NCBI GenBank assembly: GCA_905479735.1
Contig: CAJQNS010000124.1
Location: 1-34,724 of the forward strand
Source of the DNA: an uncultured Desulfofustis sp.
GTDB taxonomy: Bacteria > Desulfobacterota > Desulfobulbia > Desulfobulbales > Desulfocapsaceae
Length of the DNA stretch: 34,724 nucleotides
Direction: 5' to 3'
Positions 28,558 to 34,724 of this stretch are shown in pieces. The notes under the pieces are model-generated. The model worked only from the letters and a program-made list of their open reading frames with translations. It was not told the DNA's origin and did no database searches. Within the stretch, counting starts at the first letter, position 1. Every line of letters begins with the position of its first letter. The position numbers and the translations under genes were made by a program.

Positions 28558-28890
28558 GGTTTGTATCCTTTTTTAGTATATTTAAGTAGTTATTATTATT
28601 ATTAAGGGTGTTTATTTGTTGATCAAAAGGATAAGATCTTTATATTGCTTAAAAATTTATCAACACGGTGGCTTTTGATAAGAGTACTTTTTTGTTTAAA
28701 AGCAGTTATCAACACCGTTATCAACAGCTCATGAAAGTCTATTTAACAAGGCAGTGTTGACGAATTGTTGAAAACGGAATGAAGGACCAAAAGAGAAGAA
28801 TTTTTTTATAATAAAAACAACTAAGTAAAGATGTCTTAAAACTCACTTTAATCTAGTTGAAAATACGAAAAATTTCAATAAAATAATGGT
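28558..28890. other. Candidate chromosomal replication origin (oriC)
   Basis: A 333-base gene-free, strongly AT-rich gap between the divergent dnaN and serine-hydrolase genes. It holds three identical DnaA boxes TTATCAACA, all on the plus strand, at 28657-28665, 28706-28714 and 28718-28726. Weaker reverse copies lie at 28617-28625 (TGTTGATCA) and 28755-28763 (TGTTGACGA). An AT-only tract near 28571-28605 could be the unwinding element. It includes five tandem TAA triplets (minus strand, 28604-28590). The position beside dnaN-gyrB-gyrA and the parS-parAB locus 12 kb away support an origin, as does the divergent orientation of its neighbours. A DnaA-regulated dnaN promoter without origin function is the alternative. 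Confidence 0.6.
28706..28726 (+). promoter_or_regulatory. Paired DnaA boxes
   Basis: Two copies of TTATCAACA start 12 bases apart (28706 and 28718), about one helical turn, so DnaA protomers could bind side by side on the same face. A third identical box at 28657 lies 49 bases upstream. Confidence 0.7.
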
Positions 28891-30045
28891 TTGAGAAGGG
28901 TGGACGAAAAAGGGCTTCATTGTCTTCAAGAAGAAGTAAAAAAAAATCTTCTTAAATATCTTATCAACGAGGTTTATTCGGCTGCAAGTCTGGCTGTGTC
29001 CACCTACAGGGAAAAGACTTTCTTGGATTGCTTTATCAGTGTCGGGACAGCTGGCCTGAATGATGACCATGAAGTCGACCAGACAACTGTTTTTGACCTG
29101 GCTTCTCTCACCAAACCTTTTGTCACCCTGCCTTCCGTGCTTCTTCTTATCGACCAGGGAAAGATTTCCTGGGATGAACCGCTTGATTCACTGCTTGAAA
29201 GATCGCTGGCTGATCGGTTCGCCAAGGTAGATCTACAAAGTCTTCTCTGTCATAACTCGGGATTTACCTCCCATAGAAATTTCTGGAAGAGTCTCAAATC
29301 AATGCAAGATGACCAGAAAAAAGAGTGGCTCCTCGATTGTATTCTTGAAGAAGGTCTCGAGTATGAGACCGGGACTGGTCATCTCTACAGTGACGTGGGG
29401 TATATTTTGTTAGGTTATGTAGTCGAGAAGAAATCGGGTGTTGGGCTTGATCATTACTGGCGGGATAACGTTGCCGAACCGGCAGGAGTTGAAGAAACGC
29501 TGTTTTTTCCTACACAGAAGGAACAAAATAATTTAGGTGACCGCTGGGTACAGACAGGTCATTGTCGTTGGACGGCGAGGCCGTTAATAGGCCAGGTGCA
29601 CGATGATAATTGCCGTGCTCTGGGAGGAGTGGCCGGTCATGCTGGATTATTTGGCACCTCGGAAGGGGTTCTGAAACTCTGTAAAGAGTATTTAAACACC
29701 TATCATCATCGAAAGAGTGAGCTACCGGTCTCGGTGGAAACCTTCAAGAGGGCCTTCAACCAGGTGGGGGATTCGGAGTGGAGTTGCGGTTTTAACTTGC
29801 CGTCGCCTTACGGTTCAAGCAGCGGCAGCTATTTTTCAAAAAAGAGTAGAGGTCACCTGGGTTTTACTGGTGTTTCGTTCTGGATTGATGTGGCTAAGCA
29901 GGTGGTGGTTTCGTTGCTTACCAACCGGGTTAGAAAAGGAGATGATATGAGGGGGATAAAAGAGGTGCGGCCGGCGCTGCACGATCTGGTGGTGTGCTGC
30001 CTGGAAGGCAAAAAAAATCCCCCGGCAGAACCGGGGGATAGCTGA
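28891..30045 (+). CDS. Serine hydrolase of the beta-lactamase / penicillin-binding fold
   Basis: A 384-residue protein of the class C beta-lactamase-like family (esterases, D-peptidases and AmpC relatives). The nucleophile motif SxxK is SLTK in FDLASLTKPFVTLPS (about residues 70-84). The second motif is YSD in HLYSDVGYILLGYVVEKKSG, where YSN is the common form. The third, usually KTG or HTG, is likely HLG in GHLGFTGVSFWID. There is no signal peptide, so the protein is probably cytoplasmic, and the real substrate is more likely an ester or amide than an antibiotic. The start is uncertain: TTG at 28891 is used, GTG at 28900 is possible, and no ATG or clear ribosome site is present. It diverges from dnaN. 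Its last codons contain the terminator of the opposite operon. Confidence 0.82.
   Translation: MRRVDEKGLHCLQEEVKKNLLKYLINEVYSAASLAVSTYREKTFLDCFISVGTAGLNDDHEVDQTTVFDLASLTKPFVTLPSVLLLIDQGKISWDEPLDSLLERSLADRFAKVDLQSLLCHNSGFTSHRNFWKSLKSMQDDQKKEWLLDCILEEGLEYETGTGHLYSDVGYILLGYVVEKKSGVGLDHYWRDNVAEPAGVEETLFFPTQKEQNNLGDRWVQTGHCRWTARPLIGQVHDDNCRALGGVAGHAGLFGTSEGVLKLCKEYLNTYHHRKSELPVSVETFKRAFNQVGDSEWSCGFNLPSPYGSSSGSYFSKKSRGHLGFTGVSFWIDVAKQVVVSLLTNRVRKGDDMRGIKEVRPALHDLVVCCLEGKKNPPAEPGDS
30010..30038 (-). terminator. Terminator of the dsrEFH-like operon, inside the serine hydrolase coding end
   Basis: TCCCCCGG (30018-30025) and CCGGGGGA (30031-30038) form an 8-bp stem with a CAGAA loop. Reading the minus strand it is followed by eight T (30017-30010). 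It is a strong rho-independent terminator for the genes ending at 30046, yet lies wholly within the last codons of the convergent serine hydrolase gene. Confidence 0.85.
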
Positions 30046-30219
30046 TTACCACCAGCAGATTGTCTGATCTGCTGCAAAAATTTTATCGACTAATGCATCG
30101 TAGTCGGGGCTGGCATCCGCCAGATCGAAACTGTCACTTTCCCGATCCCTGGTGACTATTTCCACCAGCTTTTTAACCGTCTCATCGGGCTCGGAGCGAT
30201 AAACGTTTAATATTTTCAT
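30046..30219 (-). CDS. 57-residue protein, possible shortened DsrH/TusB-like subunit
   Basis: A small protein starting MKILNVYRSEPDE and ending ICWW. The start at 30219 is firm: AAAGGAGGG lies just upstream, and a longer frame to 30291 would overlap the preceding gene. The N-terminal beginning (a short strand followed by an YRS turn and a helix) and the C-terminal tryptophan recall DsrH/TusB, which are about 95 residues. The gene is third after two DsrE-fold genes, the same order as dsrE-dsrF-dsrH and tusD-tusC-tusB. Similarity is by eye and weak, so the family call is inference. One cysteine is present (C55). Its stop directly abuts the serine hydrolase stop on the other strand. Confidence 0.65.
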   Translation of the reverse strand: MKILNVYRSEPDETVKKLVEIVTRDRESDSFDLADASPDYDALVDKIFAADQTICWW

Positions 30220-30229
30220 GATCCCTCCT

Positions 30230-30532
30230 TTATTTTTGTCCGTAGGGAACGATGATGTCCATGTCCCTGAGTTTTTCACCAAGCTCTTCAATATCTATCG
30301 GCTCGAGACCGTTCTTGTCGACGTTGGCCGGCACGGTTGAATAAATATCTCCTTCCATGTCTCTAAGCATCTCGAGGCTTTCCAAGTTGTGCTCGTCAAG
30401 TTGTTCCATCTCGGAGTCCATGACGACCCCGTAGGAATACATATTTTCCACAGCCAAACCAAGAGCTGAGCGCATGCCGTCTACAGCGTAATCTTTGTTT
30501 CTGTACATGAAACAGACTTTTTTATATTCCAT
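30230..30532 (-). CDS. DsrE/DsrF (TusC-like) family protein
   Basis: A 100-residue single-domain protein with a DsrE-fold pattern. It begins with the strand KKVCFMYRN, has a helix rich in small residues (GMRSALGLAVENM) and ends in the strand DIIVPYG. The segment where DsrE and TusD carry the sulfur-accepting cysteine has none here (DIYSTVPANVDKNG). That is expected of the non-catalytic DsrF/TusC-type subunit. Its only cysteine is C7. The ATG at 30532 follows GAGGGGG. It lies 11 bases after the DsrE-like gene and 10 bases before the 57-residue gene. A role as a structural partner in a sulfur-relay complex is inferred from context. Confidence 0.75.
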   Translation of the reverse strand: MEYKKVCFMYRNKDYAVDGMRSALGLAVENMYSYGVVMDSEMEQLDEHNLESLEMLRDMEGDIYSTVPANVDKNGLEPIDIEELGEKLRDMDIIVPYGQK

Positions 30533-30543
30533 GACATCCCCCT

Positions 30544-30858
30544 CTATAGGCTTAAATAACAGTCATAATCTTCGATAATAATTCCATGCTGCGCCTGGGT
30601 TGCCATTTCTTTGCTGGTCAGGCCCTGGGGCACGTCCTCGATGTCATATCCCTGCTTTTTATAACTGTCAACACAGATCGAAACCTCGTCAGCCAGTTCG
30701 CAAAGTTCTGGAAATGCAGGATCTTTTGCGTTATGTGTTGCCGTCCAGGTAAAAAATACTTTTACCTTGGAGCCTTTCGCCTTGGCCGCTTTGGTGATGC
30801 CGAGCACATGGGCGAAATTGTCGGGGTTGGTTACGAAAATACCAAGACTTTTTGCCAT
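30544..30858 (-). CDS. DsrE (TusD-like) sulfur-relay protein
   Basis: A 104-residue DsrE-fold protein. The first strand is SLGIFVTNPDN, and the family's sulfur-carrying region is readable as ICVDSYKKQG, aligning by eye with the catalytic-cysteine segment CxxxxxRRG of DsrE and TusD. So C62 is the likely persulfide-bearing residue. C53 and C100 are also present. These proteins accept sulfur from TusA and pass it on within a DsrEFH/TusBCD complex, in the cytoplasm. The ATG at 30858 has a strong AAGGAGG site. It is the first gene of the trio and lies about 106 bases after tusA, with a hairpin between them. No dsrC/tusE gene is in the window. Confidence 0.82.
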   Translation of the reverse strand: MAKSLGIFVTNPDNFAHVLGITKAAKAKGSKVKVFFTWTATHNAKDPAFPELCELADEVSICVDSYKKQGYDIEDVPQGLTSKEMATQAQHGIIIEDYDCYLSL

Positions 30859-30903
30859 CTTCTGCCTCCTTGTCCGTGCAATTACAGACGTCCGCTAAAA
30901 GAT

Positions 30904-30935
30904 GACCCCTGGTGTTTTGGAGGGCACCAGGGGTC
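30904..30935 (-). terminator. Hairpin between tusA and the DsrE-like gene
   Basis: GACCCCTGGTG (30904-30914) and CACCAGGGGTC (30925-30935) form a perfect 11-bp stem with a 10-base loop. Reading the minus strand, ATCTTTTAG follows, a short T-run. It may be a terminator or an attenuator setting the ratio between tusA and the downstream trio. It could also be an mRNA-stabilising stem. Confidence 0.65.
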
Positions 30936-30964
30936 GTTCTAAATATGAAAAATATCAGCTAAAC

Positions 30965-31222
30965 TCAGCCCTTTTTAATAAAGAAACTGAAATATCCGCT
31001 CTCTTCCTTTTCACCCAGATACTCATGGCCGGCACGATCACACCAGCCGGGAATATCGTTTCGCGAACCCGGATCAGTGCCGTCAACCTGCAGAACTTCA
31101 CCGTTTTTCAATTTTCCGATTTCTTTTTTGGTGCGAAGAAGCGGCATCGGGCAGCTCAATCCTTTGGCGTCGAGAACTGAATTGGCTACTACATCTGCTG
31201 CAACTTGTTTTACATCACTCAT
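30965..31222 (-). CDS. tusA: Sulfur carrier protein TusA
   Basis: An 85-residue TusA/SirA protein. The hallmark CPxP motif is CPMP (C24-P27) in DAKGLSCPMPLLRTKKEI, where C24 carries sulfur as a persulfide. The sequence continues NGEVLQVDGTDPGSRNDIPGWCDRAGHEYLG, the standard fold with a second cysteine at C61. It delivers sulfur to tRNA thiolation, molybdenum cofactor synthesis or dissimilatory sulfur pathways. Here, the neighbouring DsrE-like genes and the divergent YeeE permease point to relay of imported sulfur. The ATG has a strong AGGAGG site. A short N-terminal extension of about 15 residues precedes the domain. Confidence 0.95.
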   Translation of the reverse strand: MSDVKQVAADVVANSVLDAKGLSCPMPLLRTKKEIGKLKNGEVLQVDGTDPGSRNDIPGWCDRAGHEYLGEKEESGYFSFFIKKG

Positions 31223-31338
31223 GTCAAGCCTCCTGATAATGTTTCATGATTCATCTGAATCGGGTATTTTGTTCGAGTATTTACTCCCTCTTTATGAAGT
31301 AAAAGTTGAACCCCAATACTGTACCACATCCATACTAG

Positions 31339-31366
31339 TTTTTAGCATAATAAATTGCTATGTCAA
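31339..31366 (-). promoter_or_regulatory. Putative promoter of tusA
   Basis: On the minus strand a perfect TTGACA (31366-31361), a 16-base spacer and TAAAAA (31344-31339) lie about 117 bases before the tusA start. The -10 is weak and the spacer slightly short. Confidence 0.4.
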
Positions 31367-31387
31367 ACCAAATTGGCAGGTAAAATA

Positions 31388-31418
31388 ACAACGTAGAAAC
31401 AAAGATGTACTACGTTGT
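31388..31418. promoter_or_regulatory. 9-bp palindrome upstream of the YeeE/YedE gene
   Basis: ACAACGTAG (31388-31396) and CTACGTTGT (31410-31418) form a perfect inverted repeat with a 13-base centre, in the 279-base gap between divergent tusA and the permease gene. A TTGACA sequence begins 8 bases further on (31426-31431) and could be the -35 of the permease promoter, although its -10 is poor. The centre-to-centre distance of 22 bases (two helical turns) suits a dimeric regulator. Confidence 0.45.
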
Positions 31419-31501
31419 CGCACTGTTGACAAATTGAAAAAGCAAAGGTAAAGCAAGGAAACAAAAATTTTCTTTACGAACTGAATTTTCAGGAGGAATC
31501 T

Positions 31502-32746
31502 ATGAGTGAACAGAGTGTGCTGGCAGAAAAGGCCAAAGGTCTTTACAAGGCCTTCTGTGAAACCGAGTGGAACGCAACCGTGACTGGTTTGGTGGTCGGC
31601 TTCTTTTCGGTGATGATTATGGCCTGGTGGAGGCCTTGGGGTGCGGTTGGTGCGATTCGCAACTGGGGTGACTGGATAATGTACTCTATTACCTCGGTAC
31701 TTGGAACGGAAGCCGGCTTCTTTGCCTACTACGAGGAGGCTCCCCGCGCTATTATGGCCAATACCGGATCGGTGATCGGCATTGGTTTTGTGGTCGGTGC
31801 GTTTGTTTCCGCCTGCGTCGGCAAAGAATTCGCTCTGCGTATTCCACCCTACCGGGAAATGGTCAAGGCCGTAATCGCCGGAATCCTGATGGGTATTGGT
31901 GCGACCCTGGCCGGCGGCTGCAACGTGGGGGGCTTTTACAACGCCATAGGCAACCTCGGAGCCAATGGGTTCTCAATGATGTTTGGCCTGATATTCGGTG
32001 TCATACTGGGTTTGAAACTTCTCTACCTGGAGATGGAGCACATCAGTTGGGGAGACGGCGGGGCAAAAACCATCGGCTTTCCGACCCCGATAATCTACTT
32101 GTTCGGGTTAGCTGGAGCCCTCTTCCTCATCTATGCCGCCTATGGGTTCGCGGCCAACGAGGACAGCGATTACGTTGCCTCGATGAGTGGGCTGATTTTG
32201 ATAGCTGCAGCGCTCGGTTATTCGATGCAGCGGGGCCGCTGGTGCATGGTTCAGGGCTTTCGTGAACCGCATATGACCGGGGACACGACCATGGCCAGAT
32301 CGGTGATGCTTTCCATTCTGGTGGTTGCCGTCGGTGCGGCGATTCTCAAATATGAGGTTCCGGCTCGGGCCGAGGGCGAAGCGGTGCTGGCGCCCATTAA
32401 CTATATACGCGGCACCTTTGGCTGGAGCGGTGTGGTTGGCGGCTTCATTTTCGGGCTTGGTGCCATGTTTGCCGGCGGCTGTGGTTCGGGAACCCTTTGG
32501 CGGGTTGGAGAAGGGCAGGTCAAGCTGATGATTGTGGTGCCTTTTTTTGGTATTGCCTCGTCCATCATGACCTCCTGGTTCCGTGACTATGAGTTCGAAG
32601 CCGACGGCGTTCTTGGAAAATATGTCTACTTGCCGGAGGTCATGGGGTATGGCCCGACCCTGCTCCTGATTGCTCTGGCCATGCTGATCTGGTATCTGGT
32701 GGTGACCTGGAATGAAGAAACCAACAAACTGATCGTGCCCATGTAG
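31502..32746 (+). CDS. YeeE/YedE-family (TsuA-like) sulfur-compound membrane transporter
   Basis: A 414-residue polytopic inner-membrane protein with two homologous halves of the YeeE/YedE (sulf_transp) type. Known members import thiosulfate (TsuA) or act in selenium metabolism (YedE). The conserved in-membrane cysteines that relay the substrate are present: C140 in AGGCNVGG, C248 in RGRWCMVQG and C327 in AGGCGSGT. About nine to eleven hydrophobic segments are visible. The ATG has an excellent AGGAGG site. It is divergent from tusA and the DsrE-like genes, and TsuA proteins often pair with TusA. This version is longer than TsuA (about 350) because of an N-terminal extension. Substrate (thiosulfate, sulfite or selenium compound) is not settled. 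Confidence 0.92.
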   Translation: MSEQSVLAEKAKGLYKAFCETEWNATVTGLVVGFFSVMIMAWWRPWGAVGAIRNWGDWIMYSITSVLGTEAGFFAYYEEAPRAIMANTGSVIGIGFVVGAFVSACVGKEFALRIPPYREMVKAVIAGILMGIGATLAGGCNVGGFYNAIGNLGANGFSMMFGLIFGVILGLKLLYLEMEHISWGDGGAKTIGFPTPIIYLFGLAGALFLIYAAYGFAANEDSDYVASMSGLILIAAALGYSMQRGRWCMVQGFREPHMTGDTTMARSVMLSILVVAVGAAILKYEVPARAEGEAVLAPINYIRGTFGWSGVVGGFIFGLGAMFAGGCGSGTLWRVGEGQVKLMIVVPFFGIASSIMTSWFRDYEFEADGVLGKYVYLPEVMGYGPTLLLIALAMLIWYLVVTWNEETNKLIVPM

Positions 32747-32770
32747 GCTTATTTACTTGATTGAAATGAG

Positions 32771-32811
32771 AAGGCCGCATTTTCCTTTTGGAGAATACGG
32801 CCTTTTTTTTT
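32771..32811 (+). terminator. Rho-independent terminator after the YeeE/YedE gene
   Basis: AAGGCCGCATTTTCC and GGAGAATACGGCCTT form a long stem around a TTTT loop. Nine T follow directly. It ends the permease transcript 25 bases after its stop codon and separates it from the deacetylase gene. Confidence 0.88.
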
Positions 32812-32964
32812 ATTATACCCTCGACGCTTTGGATTTGAGTTGAGACCAATCCGGGGCGAAAGGGGCAAACGGGGTGAGATTTTCTGTGGTGAGCAGAGAA
32901 AAGCAATCCGGTTGCAGCAGTAACTGGCGTTTGGGTTTAATTGAGGCACCCGAGGGGAAAGGAT

Positions 32965-34035
32965 ATGAGAAAAACGGCTATATTCAAGGACGATCTGTTT
33001 TTGATGCACGATCCCGGACCCAATCATCCGGAACGTATCGATCGCCTCAGGGTCATCTATGATTTTATTGAAAAACCCGAGCACAAGGAGAAATTCTTGT
33101 TTCCCGACTTTGTCCCGGCCGATACGGGCCATCTCGAAAAAAATCATGGAGAAGACTTGATCCGGCGGGTGTCGGAGACTTCAGGTCGGCGCTACGATTA
33201 TCTCGATCAGGACACGGCGACCTCACCTCGGTCATACGAGGCGGCCCTGCTGGCGGCAGGATCGGTGATAACCGGGGTCGATCTGCTGATGGACAATGAG
33301 ATTGACAACGGCTTTGCCCTGGTAAGACCACCGGGCCACCATGCCGAGCGAGACCGGTCAATGGGATTCTGTCTGTTCAACAACATTGCCGTGGCCGCTT
33401 GCCATGCTGCAAGCCGCCATAAACTGGAAAGGATTATGATCATCGACTGGGACCTGCATCATGGCAACGGTACCCAGTTTTCGTTTTACGACAGCAGCAA
33501 GGTCCTGTATCTTTCCACCCATCAGTTTCCTTACTATCCGGGCACCGGTGCTTTGCAGGAAACCGGTATAGGGGAAGGTGAGGGCTACACGGTTAATATC
33601 CCGCTTCCGGGTGGTTTTGGCGATAATGAATACGCAGCAATTTTCAATGATATCGTCATTCCGGTGGGACGCGCCTATCAGCCTGAACTCATTCTGGTAT
33701 CTGCCGGGTTTGATATTTATCACGGCGATCCACTGGGTTCCATGTCGGTTGGCCCGGCAGGTTTTGCCTATATGACCAGATCGCTCCTTGGTCTTGCCCA
33801 AGAGGTTTGTCAGGGGCGACTACTGGTTACCCTGGAGGGCGGCTACAACCTCAAGGGACAGCGTGACGGGGCCCTGGCTGTTTTATCAGAGCTGCGCGGC
33901 GAGCCACTTACGGATGACGACAGTGAATTCTATCTCGATGATGAAACGGCTGAACTATTCAGTGCCAGTCACAACTCAGACGATGCCATTGGGCGAGCCA
34001 TCGAAACGACCAGCAGTTACTGGAATATAGGGTGA
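32965..34035 (+). CDS. Histone deacetylase-family zinc hydrolase (AcuC/acetylpolyamine amidohydrolase-like)
   Basis: A 356-residue arginase-deacetylase fold enzyme. The charge-relay histidines are in RPPGHHAE (H125, H126). The zinc ligands are D163 and H165 in DWDLHHGNGTQ, and D255 in SAGFDIYHGDPLG. Y284 in EGGYNLKG is the likely transition-state tyrosine. Bacterial relatives deacetylate lysine side chains (AcuC on acetyl-CoA synthetase), polyamines or other amides. The start at 32965 (MRKTAIFKDD) follows AAAGGAT and matches family N-termini. An in-frame start at 32941 would add eight residues. The response regulator begins 4 bases after its stop, so the two are probably co-transcribed. Confidence 0.92.
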   Translation: MRKTAIFKDDLFLMHDPGPNHPERIDRLRVIYDFIEKPEHKEKFLFPDFVPADTGHLEKNHGEDLIRRVSETSGRRYDYLDQDTATSPRSYEAALLAAGSVITGVDLLMDNEIDNGFALVRPPGHHAERDRSMGFCLFNNIAVAACHAASRHKLERIMIIDWDLHHGNGTQFSFYDSSKVLYLSTHQFPYYPGTGALQETGIGEGEGYTVNIPLPGGFGDNEYAAIFNDIVIPVGRAYQPELILVSAGFDIYHGDPLGSMSVGPAGFAYMTRSLLGLAQEVCQGRLLVTLEGGYNLKGQRDGALAVLSELRGEPLTDDDSEFYLDDETAELFSASHNSDDAIGRAIETTSSYWNIG

Positions 34036-34039
34036 ACGG

Positions 34040-34724
34040 GTGATACCGAAGGAGCAGGAAATAACAGCAAAAATCATCGTCGCCGATGATGATAATTTGG
34101 TTTGCGACGCAGTGGTGCAGATTCTTGAAATGTTCGGCTATCAGGCAGTGGGGGTTCAGGGCGGCCTGGAGTTGCTGAAGACCGTGGACGAATCGTTTGA
34201 TGTGGTGCTGCTCGATATCCATATGCCTGATCTCAATGGTTTTGAAGCCATCGAAGAACTCAATCGGAGAGGGTCTGACATCCCGATCGTCTTGCTGACC
34301 GGGTCGGGCTCAATGGCCGACGCCGTCAAGGCGATCAACATGGGGGTATACGATTTTCTCTGTAAGCCCATAGAAGATCTTGATATTTTCAATGTGAAGA
34401 TCAGGCGGGCAGTCGAAAAGAGGAACTATGTGCTGCAGGAGCGACGGTATAAGCAGTCGCTCGAAGATGATGTCAGGCGCAAGACGCTGCAGCTTGAAGA
34501 ACAGAATAAACTGCTTCGGGCCTACAGCGACAGTCTCGAAAATGCCACCGTCCAGTTGATGAGCAGTTTGCAGCGGGCTATGGAGGAGAAAGATTACTAC
34601 ACGGCCGGCCATACCATGCGGGTCACCAGCTATGCGGCCATGTTGGGAACGGCCATGGGGCTCGACAGTCAGGATCTTATCGTACTGCGGCGGGCAGCCC
34701 AGTTTCATGACATCGGAAAACTGG
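34040..34724 (+). CDS. Response regulator with HD-GYP domain, N-terminal part
   Basis: An open frame of 228 codons that continues past the right edge. Residues 10-125 are a receiver domain: acidic pocket DDD at 16-18, phospho-acceptor D59 in VVLLDIHMPD, T87 and K109 in CKP. A coiled-coil linker follows (about 125-168). Then an HD-GYP domain begins, with H191 in AGHTMRV and the metal-binding HD at 223-224 in FHDIGKL. HD-GYP domains hydrolyse cyclic di-GMP or cGAMP. The GYP motif itself lies outside the window. The start is GTG at 34040; a stop codon in frame 12 bases upstream leaves no earlier option. No histidine kinase gene is seen. Confidence 0.92.
   Translation, partial: MIPKEQEITAKIIVADDDNLVCDAVVQILEMFGYQAVGVQGGLELLKTVDESFDVVLLDIHMPDLNGFEAIEELNRRGSDIPIVLLTGSGSMADAVKAINMGVYDFLCKPIEDLDIFNVKIRRAVEKRNYVLQERRYKQSLEDDVRRKTLQLEEQNKLLRAYSDSLENATVQLMSSLQRAMEEKDYYTAGHTMRVTSYAAMLGTAMGLDSQDLIVLRRAAQFHDIGKL

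Noticed and set aside
32812-32964. Possible small gene between the permease terminator and the deacetylase gene
   Set aside because: Short frames here run into the deacetylase gene out of frame and lack ribosome sites; the stretch reads as an ordinary 5' leader.

Overview
The window looks like chromosome from a Gram-negative bacterium, most likely a sulfur-metabolising member of the Desulfobacterota (Desulfobulbales-like). An outer membrane is implied by TamA/TamB and the Lol lipoprotein exporter. Sulfur handling is implied by TusA, DsrE-type proteins and a YeeE/YedE permease. A NifA-like sigma-54 activator and an HD-GYP response regulator fit the same group. The taxonomic guess is inference from gene content and order, not from a search.

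Layout. 1-2992 (minus): tamB (cut by the left edge) and tamA, outer-membrane assembly. 3051-8903 (plus): rlmD, a terminator, then lysS-lolC-lolD and an SGNH hydrolase. 8961-12889 (minus): a compact run of a DUF1847 protein, a PLP-dependent lyase, surE, a SAM methyltransferase and a LysE/RhtB exporter. 13084-13731: a glutathione S-transferase. 13732-14303: no convincing gene, but an inverted-repeat pair that looks like a decayed mobile element. 14304-18251: nadB (minus), a perfect parS site, parA-parB and a tandem-SH3 secreted protein. 18303-18492: two tRNA-Ser genes (minus). 18647-21438 (plus): a GAF/sigma-54 activator, queH and rdgB. 21439-28557 (minus): gpsA, gyrA, gyrB and dnaN. 28558-28890: an AT-rich region with three TTATCAACA DnaA boxes and a TAA-repeat tract, a good candidate replication origin. 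28891-30045: a serine beta-lactamase-fold hydrolase. 30046-31222 (minus): tusA and a miniature DsrE-DsrF-DsrH-like trio, divergent from a YeeE/YedE permease at 31502-32746. 32965-34724 (plus): a histone-deacetylase-family hydrolase and the start of a REC/HD-GYP response regulator.

How it fits together. The centre combines chromosome partition (parS, ParA, ParB) with replication genes (dnaN, gyrB, gyrA) and an origin-like region, so the window is probably origin-proximal. No dnaA is present beside dnaN, which is unusual. The most interesting accessory module is the sulfur-relay cluster. A membrane importer of the thiosulfate/selenium YeeE type would supply sulfur to TusA and then to a DsrEFH-like complex. 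The third member of that complex is shrunk to 57 residues.
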